From: Xanthomonas prunicola
Lineage (GTDB): Bacteria > Pseudomonadota > Gammaproteobacteria > Xanthomonadales > Xanthomonadaceae
Length of the DNA: 64,000 bases
Assembly (NCBI RefSeq): GCF_002846205.1
Contig: NZ_PHKV01000001.1
Coordinates: 1,054,001 to 1,118,000 of the forward strand
Reading direction: 5' to 3'
Each line of letters opens with the position of its first letter. Position 1 is the first letter of the stretch. The notes beneath the pieces were generated by a model. It searched no databases. It worked only from the letters and a program-made list of their open reading frames with translations, and was not told the origin of the DNA. A program made the position numbers and the translations under genes. Shown in pieces: positions 49,601 to 57,429 of this stretch.

Positions 49601-50902
49601 CGAATCGGCAACACCTCGCAACAGAGTATCTTTCCAAAGCATAAGCCACTCAGCAATCTCTGCCGCGCGCCAACCATCTCGGCTCACGATTTTTTCCAAC
49701 GTCCGGGTGTGCAAATGACCAAGAACGTATTCCGAGGCATTCAGTTCCATACTGATCGGACGAGCCAGCTCTAGGCTGTCGTCATCTAGCAGACGCTTGG
49801 GAACAACATCGATTCTAACCCCATCGCTTTTGGCCTGAAATTGAACCTGCTTGCAGAACACCGGGAGTCGGTTGGTGGCAAAGTGATGCGCCAGCGTATT
49901 GCCGGATGAAGCGCTGTCTGCCGGCTTAGCTTTTTTCCTAGCAACGAAGAGAAAGGAATTCGCCATATCGGGTAGAAGACCGTTACGAGCGATAACAGAC
50001 CAAGCGCGCTCGAGCGAGAACAACGGAGCATACGGCAGCTGCGGATCAGCGATAGCGCTTTGAGCAGCTAATGTACCTGCATCGAATTCCGGATGTGAAC
50101 CGTCGTAAGCGCCGGGCGCAAGCACCACAGTAGGAAATTTATAATCAGGAAAGGGAAGCAGCAACTCGCAGCTTTCAAAGCCCGCGGACTGCAACATTTC
50201 CATAAGCTGCAACCGTCCGTACGTTGCAACGGTTGTTGCGTCATAGTTGTCGGAGATTCCATGCATCGGCTTGCCAACGTGATCCTCCGGCATACCCGCG
50301 AAGTATTTGAGGCCAAGCTGATTCTCAATAGCTACGATCAGGCAGCCATCGTCTGCAAGCAACGAGTGTGCTTTCTGCAGCCAAGCTTGCGCCGGCGCAT
50401 TGGACTGACCGTAGACGTTGGCATATTCCAGCACTCCGATTAACGTTAGAGCATCGAACCCTTCTTGCGCCGAGAAGTTTTCAAGCACGTCGTTGACAAC
50501 TCTCACGTTTGGCAGATCACGGCACCTAGATGCCGTGATCCGCGCACGGCGACTGCTACCTTCCAGCGCAGTCAACGATGCACCGATCTCGCCGAGATAC
50601 CGCGAGATCGCGCCGCATCCAGAACCGACCTCCAGTACTCGTCCTTTTAGCAGATCGGATATCGGGCGCAATAAGTTCGCACGCCCAGAGCTCAAGTGGT
50701 AACGCGAGGGCCAGTCTGTTTGATACTCCTGTAATGGTCGCGAAAACAACGATACATCATCGCAACCCAAAATAGACGCGGCGATACGTTCTTCTGCTTC
50801 GTCTCCATCCGTATAGCCGAACTCTTGGGAGCGACTATTGGGAACCCACACTTCACCATTGTAGGTGTAATTATTTTCGATGCCGGGAGAGACCTTAGAC
50901 AT
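46655..50902 (-). CDS. 1415-aa fusion: methyltransferase, kinase-like, coiled coil, WbsX and RgpF domains
   Basis: Residues 60-330 form a class I SAM methyltransferase (VLEVGSGCGAISRYLGE at 89-105). Residues about 340-560 look like an aminoglycoside-kinase-type domain with catalytic loop D450-x-x-P-x-N455 and IDLEW at 467-471. Residues about 575-690 are a charged coiled coil ending in STSWRITMPLR. Residues 812-1160 are WbsX/GH99-like (AFYLPQFHPIAENDEWW; FVNAWNEWAEGAHLEPD) and 1165-1400 are RgpF-like (FENRGRDILPFLE). The first three resemble the order in WbdD, the E. coli O9a chain terminator and length ruler. It follows wzm-wzt on the same strand, 21 bases after wzt. A chain-end role is inferred. 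Confidence 0.85.
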   Translation of the reverse strand: MSKVSPGIENNYTYNGEVWVPNSRSQEFGYTDGDEAEERIAASILGCDDVSLFSRPLQEYQTDWPSRYHLSSGRANLLRPISDLLKGRVLEVGSGCGAISRYLGEIGASLTALEGSSRRARITASRCRDLPNVRVVNDVLENFSAQEGFDALTLIGVLEYANVYGQSNAPAQAWLQKAHSLLADDGCLIVAIENQLGLKYFAGMPEDHVGKPMHGISDNYDATTVATYGRLQLMEMLQSAGFESCELLLPFPDYKFPTVVLAPGAYDGSHPEFDAGTLAAQSAIADPQLPYAPLFSLERAWSVIARNGLLPDMANSFLFVARKKAKPADSASSGNTLAHHFATNRLPVFCKQVQFQAKSDGVRIDVVPKRLLDDDSLELARPISMELNASEYVLGHLHTRTLEKIVSRDGWRAAEIAEWLMLWKDTLLRGVADSQDASDVSGLLPGWALDALPRNLMIDQNGAAEFIDLEWIWHGQLELLYLSYRALVGSMTSLVAVGIPEDISHLHVPVLLRTVMQIIGSPVDDADIERFIELDGVVTRLVYGRDSGLIFKNFMCLYLRSIPDIAKMSGDWNAVKADAAERIASVFHSAESERAANQVKEAQFHQERSELCSKLEEKVAEIKELRGQRADQELKLEQLAHLAEQARVNEQRLERDLIQSKDTMEAYAELVALAASRANELNEVYSSTSWRITMPLRVMRNVFRPRFARNKLSRGLRQIYLKVPVSSKSRQLFKTTLFKLFPWLFSNTNAYRSWYVYRHLGEKHLAPAAPHVEDPSNLETARTRYVQSILQLPSSPSNEYVPIAEMADKRPFASRVIAFYLPQFHPIAENDEWWGRGFTEWTNVAKAVPQFIGHYQPHLPGELGFYDLRIVDVMRRQAELAKLYGVEGFCFHYYWFAGKRLLERPLDQLLASDIDLPFCICWANENWTRRWDGLENEVLIAQDYGPEDDLAFIKTLEPLLRDPRYIRVDGRPLVILYRPSLLPDAASTLDRWRAYCRESGVGELFLCMVQFDKLDPREYGFDAAVEFPPHKVAAGLPSINHELEIINPGYQGSVVDYANVVDKALSEAKPEFDLIRGVFPSWDNDARKPGRGYTVARSTPARYRTWLRGAVDYSRKFPVRGESLVFVNAWNEWAEGAHLEPDRRYGYAYLEATRRALRQPATPRTPERVAVVIHVFYPELLPEMLKELQLWDVPYLLIISTVPDKEDEVKRHLADLSVVADVRVFENRGRDILPFLEIMKDLRGRESLVLKLHTKRSLHRQDGESWRRDMLEKLLAPKMACDIFAAFREQERLGLAAPEGHILPMTTYWGANADTVHRLSKQMRVDPVNPVSAMFAAGSMFYVRPEAIDSIMDLDLRKEDFEPEAGQVDGTLAHAIERCFSLAVCSTGYYIASSNLPMVEAYETFEAYAYADPSP

Positions 50903-50923
50903 TAATTGACATTCCTTATTCGA

Positions 50924-52243
50924 CTACAGCACGGGACGGATAGCGGCCCGCACGTCGCTAAAACCAACGAAGCCTTCGGATATAACTTGAAAATGAATGG
51001 CATCGTACCGACGATCATGGGGAATGACATTATCTCCAACTCGGCTTGCAACGCCCACAGATATAAAGTAGTCACCACTTCCCAGAAGACACTGGAAATC
51101 AATATCGACCCTTACCGATGTACCGGCGTTTCCGATTCCCACCATATCCTTGACGGACTGCATTTCGGTATTTGTTGCGTAGACCGTTACACCTTCAGTG
51201 TTCTTCAGCGTCATGCCAATGATCGGGCGTTGTATGTCCTGCACGAAGCGGAGAGCTAGGCTCAAGCGCGCTGACTCTCCACTAGATACCACCTGTGGAA
51301 AGCTGGCCCCGCCAATCTGAAGATGAAAGTCCTGCAACACTGCGCCGCCATCACCCCAGCGATATTCGTGGGGGTTATAATTGGCGTGGTGCGAAAATGG
51401 GTCGGCACCCTCGGCTGGTGGTTCTAAAAATGGATTATCTCCATCGCGCTGGTCTAGAAGCGCATCATCACGCGATGCAGATCCCTGTGACGGTCGACTT
51501 GTGCCGAAAAGAAGATCCAGATACTGGTGGACAACTGCCTTGGGCGCTCCATCCATCAAGAGATGTCCGCCATCAAGTAGGATGGCACGGTCGCAATGGG
51601 TAACGATTTGCTCGGTGGAGTGCGATACGAAGAGGATTGATGTTCCTTGTTCGCGTAGCTCGCGCAAGCGGGCGAAACATTTTGACTGGAACTTAGCATC
51701 GCCTACAGCTAGCGCTTCGTCCACAACTAACACGTCCGGTGTCACGTTGATCGCGACCGCGAAGGCAAGACGGACAAACATACCGCTGGAATAGGTCTTC
51801 ACGGGCTGATCAATAAATTGACCTATGTCGGCGAATTCCTCAATCTTGCTGAAGCGATCTTCGACTTCACGCCTAGACAATCCGAGCACAGATCCATAAA
51901 CGAAGACGTTTTCGCGACCAGTGAATTCCGGATTGAATCCAGCACCTAACTCCAAGAGCGCAGCAACCCGCCCATTGACTTTGGCAGAGCCAGTACTGGG
52001 CGACAAGGTTCCACAAATTATTTGAAGAAGCGTGGACTTTCCGGAGCCGTTTCGGCCAACGATACCGACACTTTCCCCTTTACCTACTTCGAATGCGACT
52101 CCATGCAACGCATGGAACTCGCGGAACCATTTTCCCTTGCGCGACTGCGGACTCAGCATCTGCATGAGACGGTGATGGGCTTTCTGATAGATTGGAAAGA
52201 CCTTACCGACATTTCTGACTTCAATCACCGGCTCAGATGACAT
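50924..52243 (-). CDS. wzt: O-antigen ABC transporter ATP-binding protein
   Basis: A 439-residue ATPase of the O-polysaccharide exporter. The N-terminal ABC domain has GIVGRNGSGKSTLLQ, the signature YSSGMFVRLAFAVA and Walker B VLVVDEALAVGD. The C-terminal domain (about 290-439; GGAVLQDFHL, SGESARLSLALRF, ISVGVASR) is the Wzt_C type that reads the chain-end modification in systems like O9a. The ATG at 52243 overlaps the wzm end by 11 bases. The WbdD-like domains in the next gene fit this need. Confidence 0.92.
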   Translation of the reverse strand: MSSEPVIEVRNVGKVFPIYQKAHHRLMQMLSPQSRKGKWFREFHALHGVAFEVGKGESVGIVGRNGSGKSTLLQIICGTLSPSTGSAKVNGRVAALLELGAGFNPEFTGRENVFVYGSVLGLSRREVEDRFSKIEEFADIGQFIDQPVKTYSSGMFVRLAFAVAINVTPDVLVVDEALAVGDAKFQSKCFARLRELREQGTSILFVSHSTEQIVTHCDRAILLDGGHLLMDGAPKAVVHQYLDLLFGTSRPSQGSASRDDALLDQRDGDNPFLEPPAEGADPFSHHANYNPHEYRWGDGGAVLQDFHLQIGGASFPQVVSSGESARLSLALRFVQDIQRPIIGMTLKNTEGVTVYATNTEMQSVKDMVGIGNAGTSVRVDIDFQCLLGSGDYFISVGVASRVGDNVIPHDRRYDAIHFQVISEGFVGFSDVRAAIRPVL

Positions 52244-53075
52244 CGGCAAACCCCTTCCGCGTCGCCTTGAACCAAACAAACCCGCTGTAGAAAACCATCA
52301 TCGCTAGCAATAGATATAGAGCAAGCCCAGACCAATCCGGCAGATTACCCCAGAGGGCCACTTCCCGCGCTTGGTCAATGATGAAGGTCAACGGATTCAG
52401 CAGGAACACTAGCTTCATATTCTCCGGAATCGCTTGGGGTGGAATCATTGCCGAAGAGAGGAACAACAGGGCAGTTGACAGAACCCCCGTCACCTGCGTG
52501 ACATCTCGAAAATACACACCGAAAGAAGCTAGGAACCAAGAGACGCCGAGCCCCAGGACGACCAGAGGGAGCATCACAATAGGAAGAAGCACGATGGTCC
52601 ACACCATTTGTCCGTCCAGCACCAAACGGAGCACTGCGAAGACCAAGGTATTCATCAATACGTGAAATAAAGCAGAAGCCACCATTGGCCAAGGCAATAT
52701 GTCCAGCGGGAAGATCACGCGTTTGACGAAATTGGGGTTACCCATGATTAGGTGGGGGGAACGCATCAGGCATTCTGCGAAGAAGCCGTGCACGATCAGG
52801 CCAACAAAAAGCACTAGGGAAAAATGCGATTGCCCTGCAGCCACTTCAGGCCATCGGCTCTTCATAATTGAACCGAATGCAATCGTGTACACGATCAGCA
52901 GCAAAAATGGGCTAATCAACGACCATAACAACCCGAAACTAGCCCCGCGATAGCGCCCTAGAACTTCACGCTTGGCAAGTTCTTTGGTCAAATCCCTACG
53001 CCCGATTAGGGCATCAAATGGCCCCAATGCAATAGCGCGGGCACGTGACAGGGTAGATGGTGCAGTTACGGTCAT
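52233..53075 (-). CDS. wzm: O-antigen ABC transporter permease
   Basis: A 280-residue permease of the ABC-2 type with six membrane helices. It has RRDLTKELAKREVLGRYRGA (read as RELA...RYRGS-type motif before helix 1) and FLASFGVYFRDVTQ. It exports the undecaprenyl-linked O-chain with Wzt. Its start overlaps the metB stop by one base (TAATG), so its translation may depend on metB. Confidence 0.92.
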   Translation of the reverse strand: MTVTAPSTLSRARAIALGPFDALIGRRDLTKELAKREVLGRYRGASFGLLWSLISPFLLLIVYTIAFGSIMKSRWPEVAAGQSHFSLVLFVGLIVHGFFAECLMRSPHLIMGNPNFVKRVIFPLDILPWPMVASALFHVLMNTLVFAVLRLVLDGQMVWTIVLLPIVMLPLVVLGLGVSWFLASFGVYFRDVTQVTGVLSTALLFLSSAMIPPQAIPENMKLVFLLNPLTFIIDQAREVALWGNLPDWSGLALYLLLAMMVFYSGFVWFKATRKGFADVI

Positions 53076-54271
53076 TAGAAAGCTTCAGGCTGTAACGCCC
53101 GCTCCAAATCCCCACGCAAATCCCCAAAATCCTCTACCCCCACACTCAACCGCACCAGCGCATCGCTGATACCGAGCTGGTCGCGGCGAGCCACGGGAAT
53201 CGAGGCGTGGGTCATGACGGCGGGATGGTTCACCAGGCTTTCCACGCCGCCGAGCGATTCGGCCAGGGTGAACAGCTCGGTCTTTTCGCAGAAACGCTTG
53301 GCTGCCTCAAACCCGCCCTTGAGCACGATCGAGACGATGCCGCCGAAGCCGGACATCTGGCTTTTCGCAAGCGCATGCTGCGGGTGCGAGGCAAGGCCCG
53401 GGTAAATGACCTTTTCAATCGCAGGGTGGGTTTCCAGCCACTGCGCCAGCGCCAGGGCGTTCTCGCAGTGCGCGCGCATGCGCAGCGGCAAGGTCTTCAA
53501 TCCGCGTAGCGCGAGGAAGCTGTCGAACGGGCCTTGTACGCCGCCGATGGAGTTCTGCAGGAACGCCATTTGTTCGGCAAGCTCGGCGTTGTCGCCAACC
53601 ACTGCGATGCCGCCGACCATGTCCGAGTGGCCGTTGAGGTACTTGGTGGCCGAATGCACGACGATGTCCGCACCAAGGCCGAGCGGGCGCTGCAGCATCG
53701 GCGAGGCGAAGGTGTTGTCGACCACGATCAGCAGGCCGTGCTTGCGGGCGATGGCGGCAATTGCCGCGATGTTGACCAGCTTGAGCATCGGGTTGGTCGG
53801 GGTTTCGATCCAGACCATCTTGGTGTCAGGACGAATTGCGGCTTCGAAGGCAGCCGGGTCGGTCAGGTCGACGAAGCTGAAATCCAGACCGGCGGTGCGA
53901 CGGCGCACACGCTCGAACAGGCGGAAGGTGCCGCCGTACAAGTCGTCCATCGCCACCACGTGGCTGCCGGCATCCAGTAACTCCATCACCGTGGAGGTGG
54001 CGGCCATGCCCGAGGCGAACGCGAATGCGCGCGTGCCGCCTTCCAGCGCGGCAACGCACCGCTCGTAGGCGAAGCGCGTGGGGTTGTGGGTGCGCGAATA
54101 TTCGAAGCCCTGGTGCTCGCCGGGGCTGGACTGCGCGTAGGTGGACGTGGCGTAGATCGGCGGCATCACCGCGCCGGTGCTCGGATCTGGCGACTGCCCT
54201 CCATGGATCGCCAGCGTTGCGAGCGACAGCGCGCGCTCGCCGTCATGGCTATGAGTGGTGCGATTGGACAT
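53075..54271 (-). CDS. metB: Cystathionine gamma-synthase/lyase-type PLP enzyme
   Basis: PLP-dependent trans-sulfuration enzyme of 398 residues. The PLP Lys lies in VHSATKYLNGHSD, with YSRTHNPTRFAYE, FASGMAATSTV and the C-terminal SLGGVESLVNHPA. Sequence alone does not decide between cystathionine gamma-synthase and gamma-lyase. It is the known right border of the Xanthomonas LPS locus. Upstream on the same strand is cystathionine beta-synthase, so a reverse trans-sulfuration pair is also plausible. The start at 54271 is preferred over 54337. Confidence 0.9.
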   Translation of the reverse strand: MSNRTTHSHDGERALSLATLAIHGGQSPDPSTGAVMPPIYATSTYAQSSPGEHQGFEYSRTHNPTRFAYERCVAALEGGTRAFAFASGMAATSTVMELLDAGSHVVAMDDLYGGTFRLFERVRRRTAGLDFSFVDLTDPAAFEAAIRPDTKMVWIETPTNPMLKLVNIAAIAAIARKHGLLIVVDNTFASPMLQRPLGLGADIVVHSATKYLNGHSDMVGGIAVVGDNAELAEQMAFLQNSIGGVQGPFDSFLALRGLKTLPLRMRAHCENALALAQWLETHPAIEKVIYPGLASHPQHALAKSQMSGFGGIVSIVLKGGFEAAKRFCEKTELFTLAESLGGVESLVNHPAVMTHASIPVARRDQLGISDALVRLSVGVEDFGDLRGDLERALQPEAF

Positions 54272-54359
54272 GGAGGTTCCCGAAAAAGTGGGCGATTGTA
54301 ACAAGCAGGTCTGAACGGCCCGTGCCGCGCGTCTCATCCGAGCGCGCGGCGGCGCGGGG

Positions 54360-55730
54360 TCACTGCACGCGGCGACGCAGGTAGTTGAGCAGGTCGATGC
54401 GGGTGATCAGGCCGAGGAATTGATTGCCATCCATGACGATGGCGACCTGGCCGCGGTCGAACACCGGCAACAGCGCTTCGATCGGCGATGCGACGTCCAG
54501 ACGATCCAGCTTGCTCACCATGGCAGTGGAAATCGGGTCGCGGAAGCGCGCCTCGTCGCCATACACATGCAGCAGTACGTCGCTCTCGTCGACGATGCCG
54601 ACTAGCTCGCCATCGTCGATCACCGGCAGCTGCGACACGTCGTACAGCTTCATGCGCTGGTAGGCGGTGGTCAGCAGATCTTTCGGACCCACCACCACGG
54701 TATCGCGCTTGTTGTACGGACGTAGGATCAGGTCGCGCAGGTCGCCATGTTGCGGGCGCTCCAGGAAGCCGTTATCGAGCATCCAGTAGTCGTTGTACAT
54801 CTTCGACAGATACTTGTTGCCGGTATCGCAGACGAACACCAACACGCGCTTGGGCGTGGTCTGTTCGCGGCAATACTTCAGCGCCGCGGCCAACAGGGTG
54901 CCGGTAGACGAGCCGCCGAGGACGCCCTCCTTGGCCAGCAATTCGCGCGCGGTGTGAAAGCTCTCCGCATCGCTGATGGAATAGGCCTTCTTGACGCGCG
55001 AGAAGTCGGAGATGTCCGGCAAAAAGTCTTCGCCGATGCCTTCGACCAGCCAGCTGCCGGACTTTTCGCTGACCGTCCCCTCTTCGATGTACTGGGTCAG
55101 GATCGAGCCGACCGGGTCGGCCAGCACCAGCTCCGTATGCGGCGAGGCACTGGCGAAGGCGCGCGACAGGCCGGTCATGGTGCCGGAGCTGCCGCAACCG
55201 AACACGATGGCATCCAGTTGGCCGTCCATCTGCGCCAGGATCTCCGGACCGGTGCCGAATTCGTGCGCAGCCGGGTTGTCCGGGTTGCCGAACTGATTGA
55301 TGAAGTAGGCTCCCGGCGTCTCGGCAGCGATCTTGGCGGCCAGGTCCTGGTAGTACTCCGGGTGGCCCTTGGCCACGTCCGAGCGGGTCAACACCACGTT
55401 GGCACCCATGGCCTTGAGATTGAAGATCTTCTCGCGGCTCATCTTGTCCGGCACCACCAGGATCAATTGGTAGCCCTTCTGCTGCGCAACCAGGGCCAGG
55501 CCCAGGCCGGTGTTGCCGGCAGTCCCCTCCACCAGGGTGGCGCCGGGCTTGAGATCGCCGCGCTGTTCGGCCGCTTCGATCATCGACAGACCGATGCGGT
55601 CCTTGATCGATCCGCCAGGATTATTCGCCTCCAGCTTGAGGAACAGCTCGCAGACGCCGGTGTCCAGGCGCTGGGCCTTGACGATCGGCGTGTTGCCAAT
55701 CAGTTCGAGTACGGAGGAATGAATCGCCAT
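54360..55730 (-). CDS. Cystathionine beta-synthase with C-terminal CBS pair
   Basis: A 456-residue enzyme that joins serine and homocysteine. Residues about 1-320 form the PLP beta-family fold (NNPGGSIKDRIGLSMIE with the PLP Lys; EGTAGNTGLGLALVAQQKGY; GSSGT phosphate loop). Residues about 335-456 form two CBS motifs (TTAYQRMKLYDVSQLPVIDD and the final FLGLITRIDLLNYLRR). Full-length CBS architecture distinguishes it from cysteine synthase. It lies 88 bases upstream of metB, probably in the same transcript. Confidence 0.9.
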   Translation of the reverse strand: MAIHSSVLELIGNTPIVKAQRLDTGVCELFLKLEANNPGGSIKDRIGLSMIEAAEQRGDLKPGATLVEGTAGNTGLGLALVAQQKGYQLILVVPDKMSREKIFNLKAMGANVVLTRSDVAKGHPEYYQDLAAKIAAETPGAYFINQFGNPDNPAAHEFGTGPEILAQMDGQLDAIVFGCGSSGTMTGLSRAFASASPHTELVLADPVGSILTQYIEEGTVSEKSGSWLVEGIGEDFLPDISDFSRVKKAYSISDAESFHTARELLAKEGVLGGSSTGTLLAAALKYCREQTTPKRVLVFVCDTGNKYLSKMYNDYWMLDNGFLERPQHGDLRDLILRPYNKRDTVVVGPKDLLTTAYQRMKLYDVSQLPVIDDGELVGIVDESDVLLHVYGDEARFRDPISTAMVSKLDRLDVASPIEALLPVFDRGQVAIVMDGNQFLGLITRIDLLNYLRRRVQ

Positions 55731-55826
55731 CGGGATATCGTCGCTGCGCCACGCGGGCTAGACCGGTCATTATCCGACGAACGGCCGGGGAATGCTCATT
55801 CAGCCTTGAAACGAGTGCGCCAGCCG

Positions 55827-55955
55827 ATGAACGAACAGGCTCAACCGCGACGCAAACCCGCCCTTGGCCAGGAACGCAGCGCTGCAAACAAAGACGCGGA
55901 CGGTGGCAAGCCGACGAGGAGGCCGCCACCGCCCGCGACGGTGAACTTGTTCTAA
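55827..55955 (+). CDS. Possible small basic Pro-rich protein (42 aa)
   Basis: A 42-residue frame, MNEQAQPRRKPALGQERSAA and onward, ending in PPPPATVNLF. It is basic and Pro-rich, has no domain, and its ribosome site is weak. It lies between two minus-strand genes. It may be a real small protein or a chance frame in the cystathionine beta-synthase upstream region. Confidence 0.3.
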   Translation: MNEQAQPRRKPALGQERSAANKDADGGKPTRRPPPPATVNLF

Positions 55956-55969
55956 CGGTGGGGAAGGAA

Positions 55970-56188
55970 TCAGTGCGTGAGCTGGTCGTACATGCGGGTG
56001 AGCTTTTCTTTGGCCTGCAACTTCTCTCGCTTCATCTGGCCCAAGGTCACGTCGTCGATCGGGAGCACCCCGAGTTCGGCATCCATGCATTTCTTGTTCA
56101 ATAGCTTGTGGCGTTGGTAGAGCTGCTTGAACTGGGGATCGGACTTCATCAATGCGTCGATTTCGGTCTGCGGTTGCCCTTCGAACAT
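55970..56188 (-). CDS. YdcH-family (DUF465) small protein
   Basis: A 72-residue protein, helical and charged throughout: MFEGQPQTEIDALMKSDPQF, then a LYQRHKLLNKKC segment and MKREKLQAKEKLTRMYDQL. This is the DUF465/YdcH pattern of short coiled-coil proteins of unknown function. The start is fixed by an excellent AAGGAGGT about seven bases upstream (56194-56201 on the minus strand). Confidence 0.85.
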   Translation of the reverse strand: MFEGQPQTEIDALMKSDPQFKQLYQRHKLLNKKCMDAELGVLPIDDVTLGQMKREKLQAKEKLTRMYDQLTH

Positions 56189-56538
56189 GGCGTTACCTCC
56201 TTCACTGAAACAAGAACGCCCCGGCCAGCGAAGGCACGGGGCGGAGCTTGGGAATGGAAGACCAACGCGTTGCACAGGCCGACACACGGGCGGAACCACC
56301 AACAACCACTCCACCCTCTTGCATCGTTGCGTGCCTCTGCATCACTGGCCCGGCCCTCCGTACTTCCCGGGCGGCGAAGTTGCTGCCCGGAGGTACGACC
56401 CTACGCCGGTCGCGGAGGGGGTTCAAGACCGAAACGGCTGCATCCGCCGTTCCCTGCCCCAATCAGTGACCGCGGTTCAACCAGGCGTCATACCCGGGTT
56501 AAAAGGCCTTAACTTCCAATCACTTGCAACGAATGCCG
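56189..56538. other. Gene-free region with strong RNA-folding potential
   Basis: No coding frame is supported in this 350-base stretch between two minus-strand genes. It contains the ydcH-like ribosome site, an imperfect hairpin (56359-56372 with 56385-56397) and a series of nested helices at 56386-56498 described separately. GTTAAAAGGCCTTAAC at 56498-56513 is near-palindromic and lies just after the end of the OmpA-like gene. Confidence 0.6.
56386..56498. ncRNA. Candidate structured RNA of nested helices
   Basis: Complementary arms nest in order: CCCG 56386-56389/CGGG 56495-56498; GGTA 56392-56395/TACC 56491-56494; ACGCC 56403-56407/GGCGT 56484-56488; GGT 56408-56410/ACC 56480-56482; CGCGG 56411-56415/CCGCG 56470-56474; GGGG 56418-56421/CCCC 56457-56460; AACGGC 56433-56438/GCCGTT 56446-56451. 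The strand is unknown. It matches no RNA family I recognise, and it competes with the hairpin at 56359-56397. It could be a leader of the ydcH-like gene. Confidence 0.25.
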
Positions 56539-57429
56539 TCAGGGCGCGACAACGACCTCGGCCGCGCGTGTCTTGCTGGCCGCGCCTTTGGTGCCGGTGA
56601 CCTGCAGCCGCGAAGCCGCCACGCCGCCTGCCACCAAGGCGTCGCGCAGCGCTTCGGCACGCTTCTTGGCGATGGCTGCGTCGGTGTCAAACCCGACGAT
56701 GCTGACCCGGCCCTTCTTGCCGATGTTCAGATATTCGGCCAACGCCTTGGCCTGCCCTGCGGCATCGCCGGACAACGCCGCCTTGCCACCGAAGGCGCCA
56801 CTGCCCAGGGAGAACACTTCACCCCGGTTATCCACCTTGGACGCCGGCAGCTTGGCGCCAGCCACTAGCTCGGCTTCTTCATGAGCGAGTTGAAGGGCTT
56901 TTTGCTGGGCGGCATTGAGCTTGGCAGTCTGCTTGCCGGCCACGCTGGTCAACGCCAACTCGGCATCCTGGCGGGCGAGCGCTTCCTGTTCGGCGGACTG
57001 ACGTGCCTGCTCGGCCGCCTCGGCCTGGATCTGCGCCTGCACGCGCAAGCGTTCGGCCTCCTGGCGCGCCCGTGCGGCATCGCGGCGGCTGGCCTCGATC
57101 AGCAGATCGTTGCGCGTGCCGTCCAGGCGGTCCAGCTCGCGCCGCGCCAGCGCAGTGCGGGCGGTGAGCTCGGCGATCTCGACCCGGCGGTCGGCCAGAA
57201 ACACCAGTTCGTCGCGGTCGCGCCGCTTGGCTTCGGCCAGCGCGGCCACGGTCTGCTGGGCCTGCAAGCGCTCGTAGCGGGCCAGGTCGCTGGTCTGTGG
57301 GTCGTTCTGCAGCACCGCCAGGCGCCGATTGAGCGCGTCGGCCTGCGGGTCGTCCTTGGCCGCCATCGCCAGCGATGGCAGCGTGGCCATGCTCAGCACA
57401 CCGATATACAGGAAGGGGCGCAGTTTCAT
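56539..57429 (-). CDS. Exported coiled-coil protein with degenerate OmpA-like C-terminus
   Basis: A 296-residue envelope protein. A signal peptide (MKLRPFLYIGVLSMATLPSL, then AMA) is followed by a long Ala/Arg/Glu-rich coiled coil (about 40-180). The C-terminal domain (VFSLGSGAFGGKAALSG, AEYLNIGKKGRVSIVGFDTD, KKRAEALRDALVAGGV) resembles the OmpA peptidoglycan-binding fold. It overlaps the upstream DUF4398 gene by four bases (ATGA), so they form an operon. Confidence 0.8.
   Translation of the reverse strand: MKLRPFLYIGVLSMATLPSLAMAAKDDPQADALNRRLAVLQNDPQTSDLARYERLQAQQTVAALAEAKRRDRDELVFLADRRVEIAELTARTALARRELDRLDGTRNDLLIEASRRDAARARQEAERLRVQAQIQAEAAEQARQSAEQEALARQDAELALTSVAGKQTAKLNAAQQKALQLAHEEAELVAGAKLPASKVDNRGEVFSLGSGAFGGKAALSGDAAGQAKALAEYLNIGKKGRVSIVGFDTDAAIAKKRAEALRDALVAGGVAASRLQVTGTKGAASKTRAAEVVVAP

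Noticed and set aside
55747..55830. Longer version of the small 42-residue frame reading in from the cystathionine beta-synthase gene
   Set aside because: The upstream part is antisense to a certain gene and has no start signal; only the short ATG-initiated frame is kept, at low confidence.
56421..56480. GGTTCAA-type strings resembling a tRNA T-loop, and possible 6S or 4.5S RNA
   Set aside because: No T-stem or acceptor stem pairs around them, and the conserved 4.5S GGAAGGAAGC-type and 6S motifs are absent. Only the nested helices are reported.
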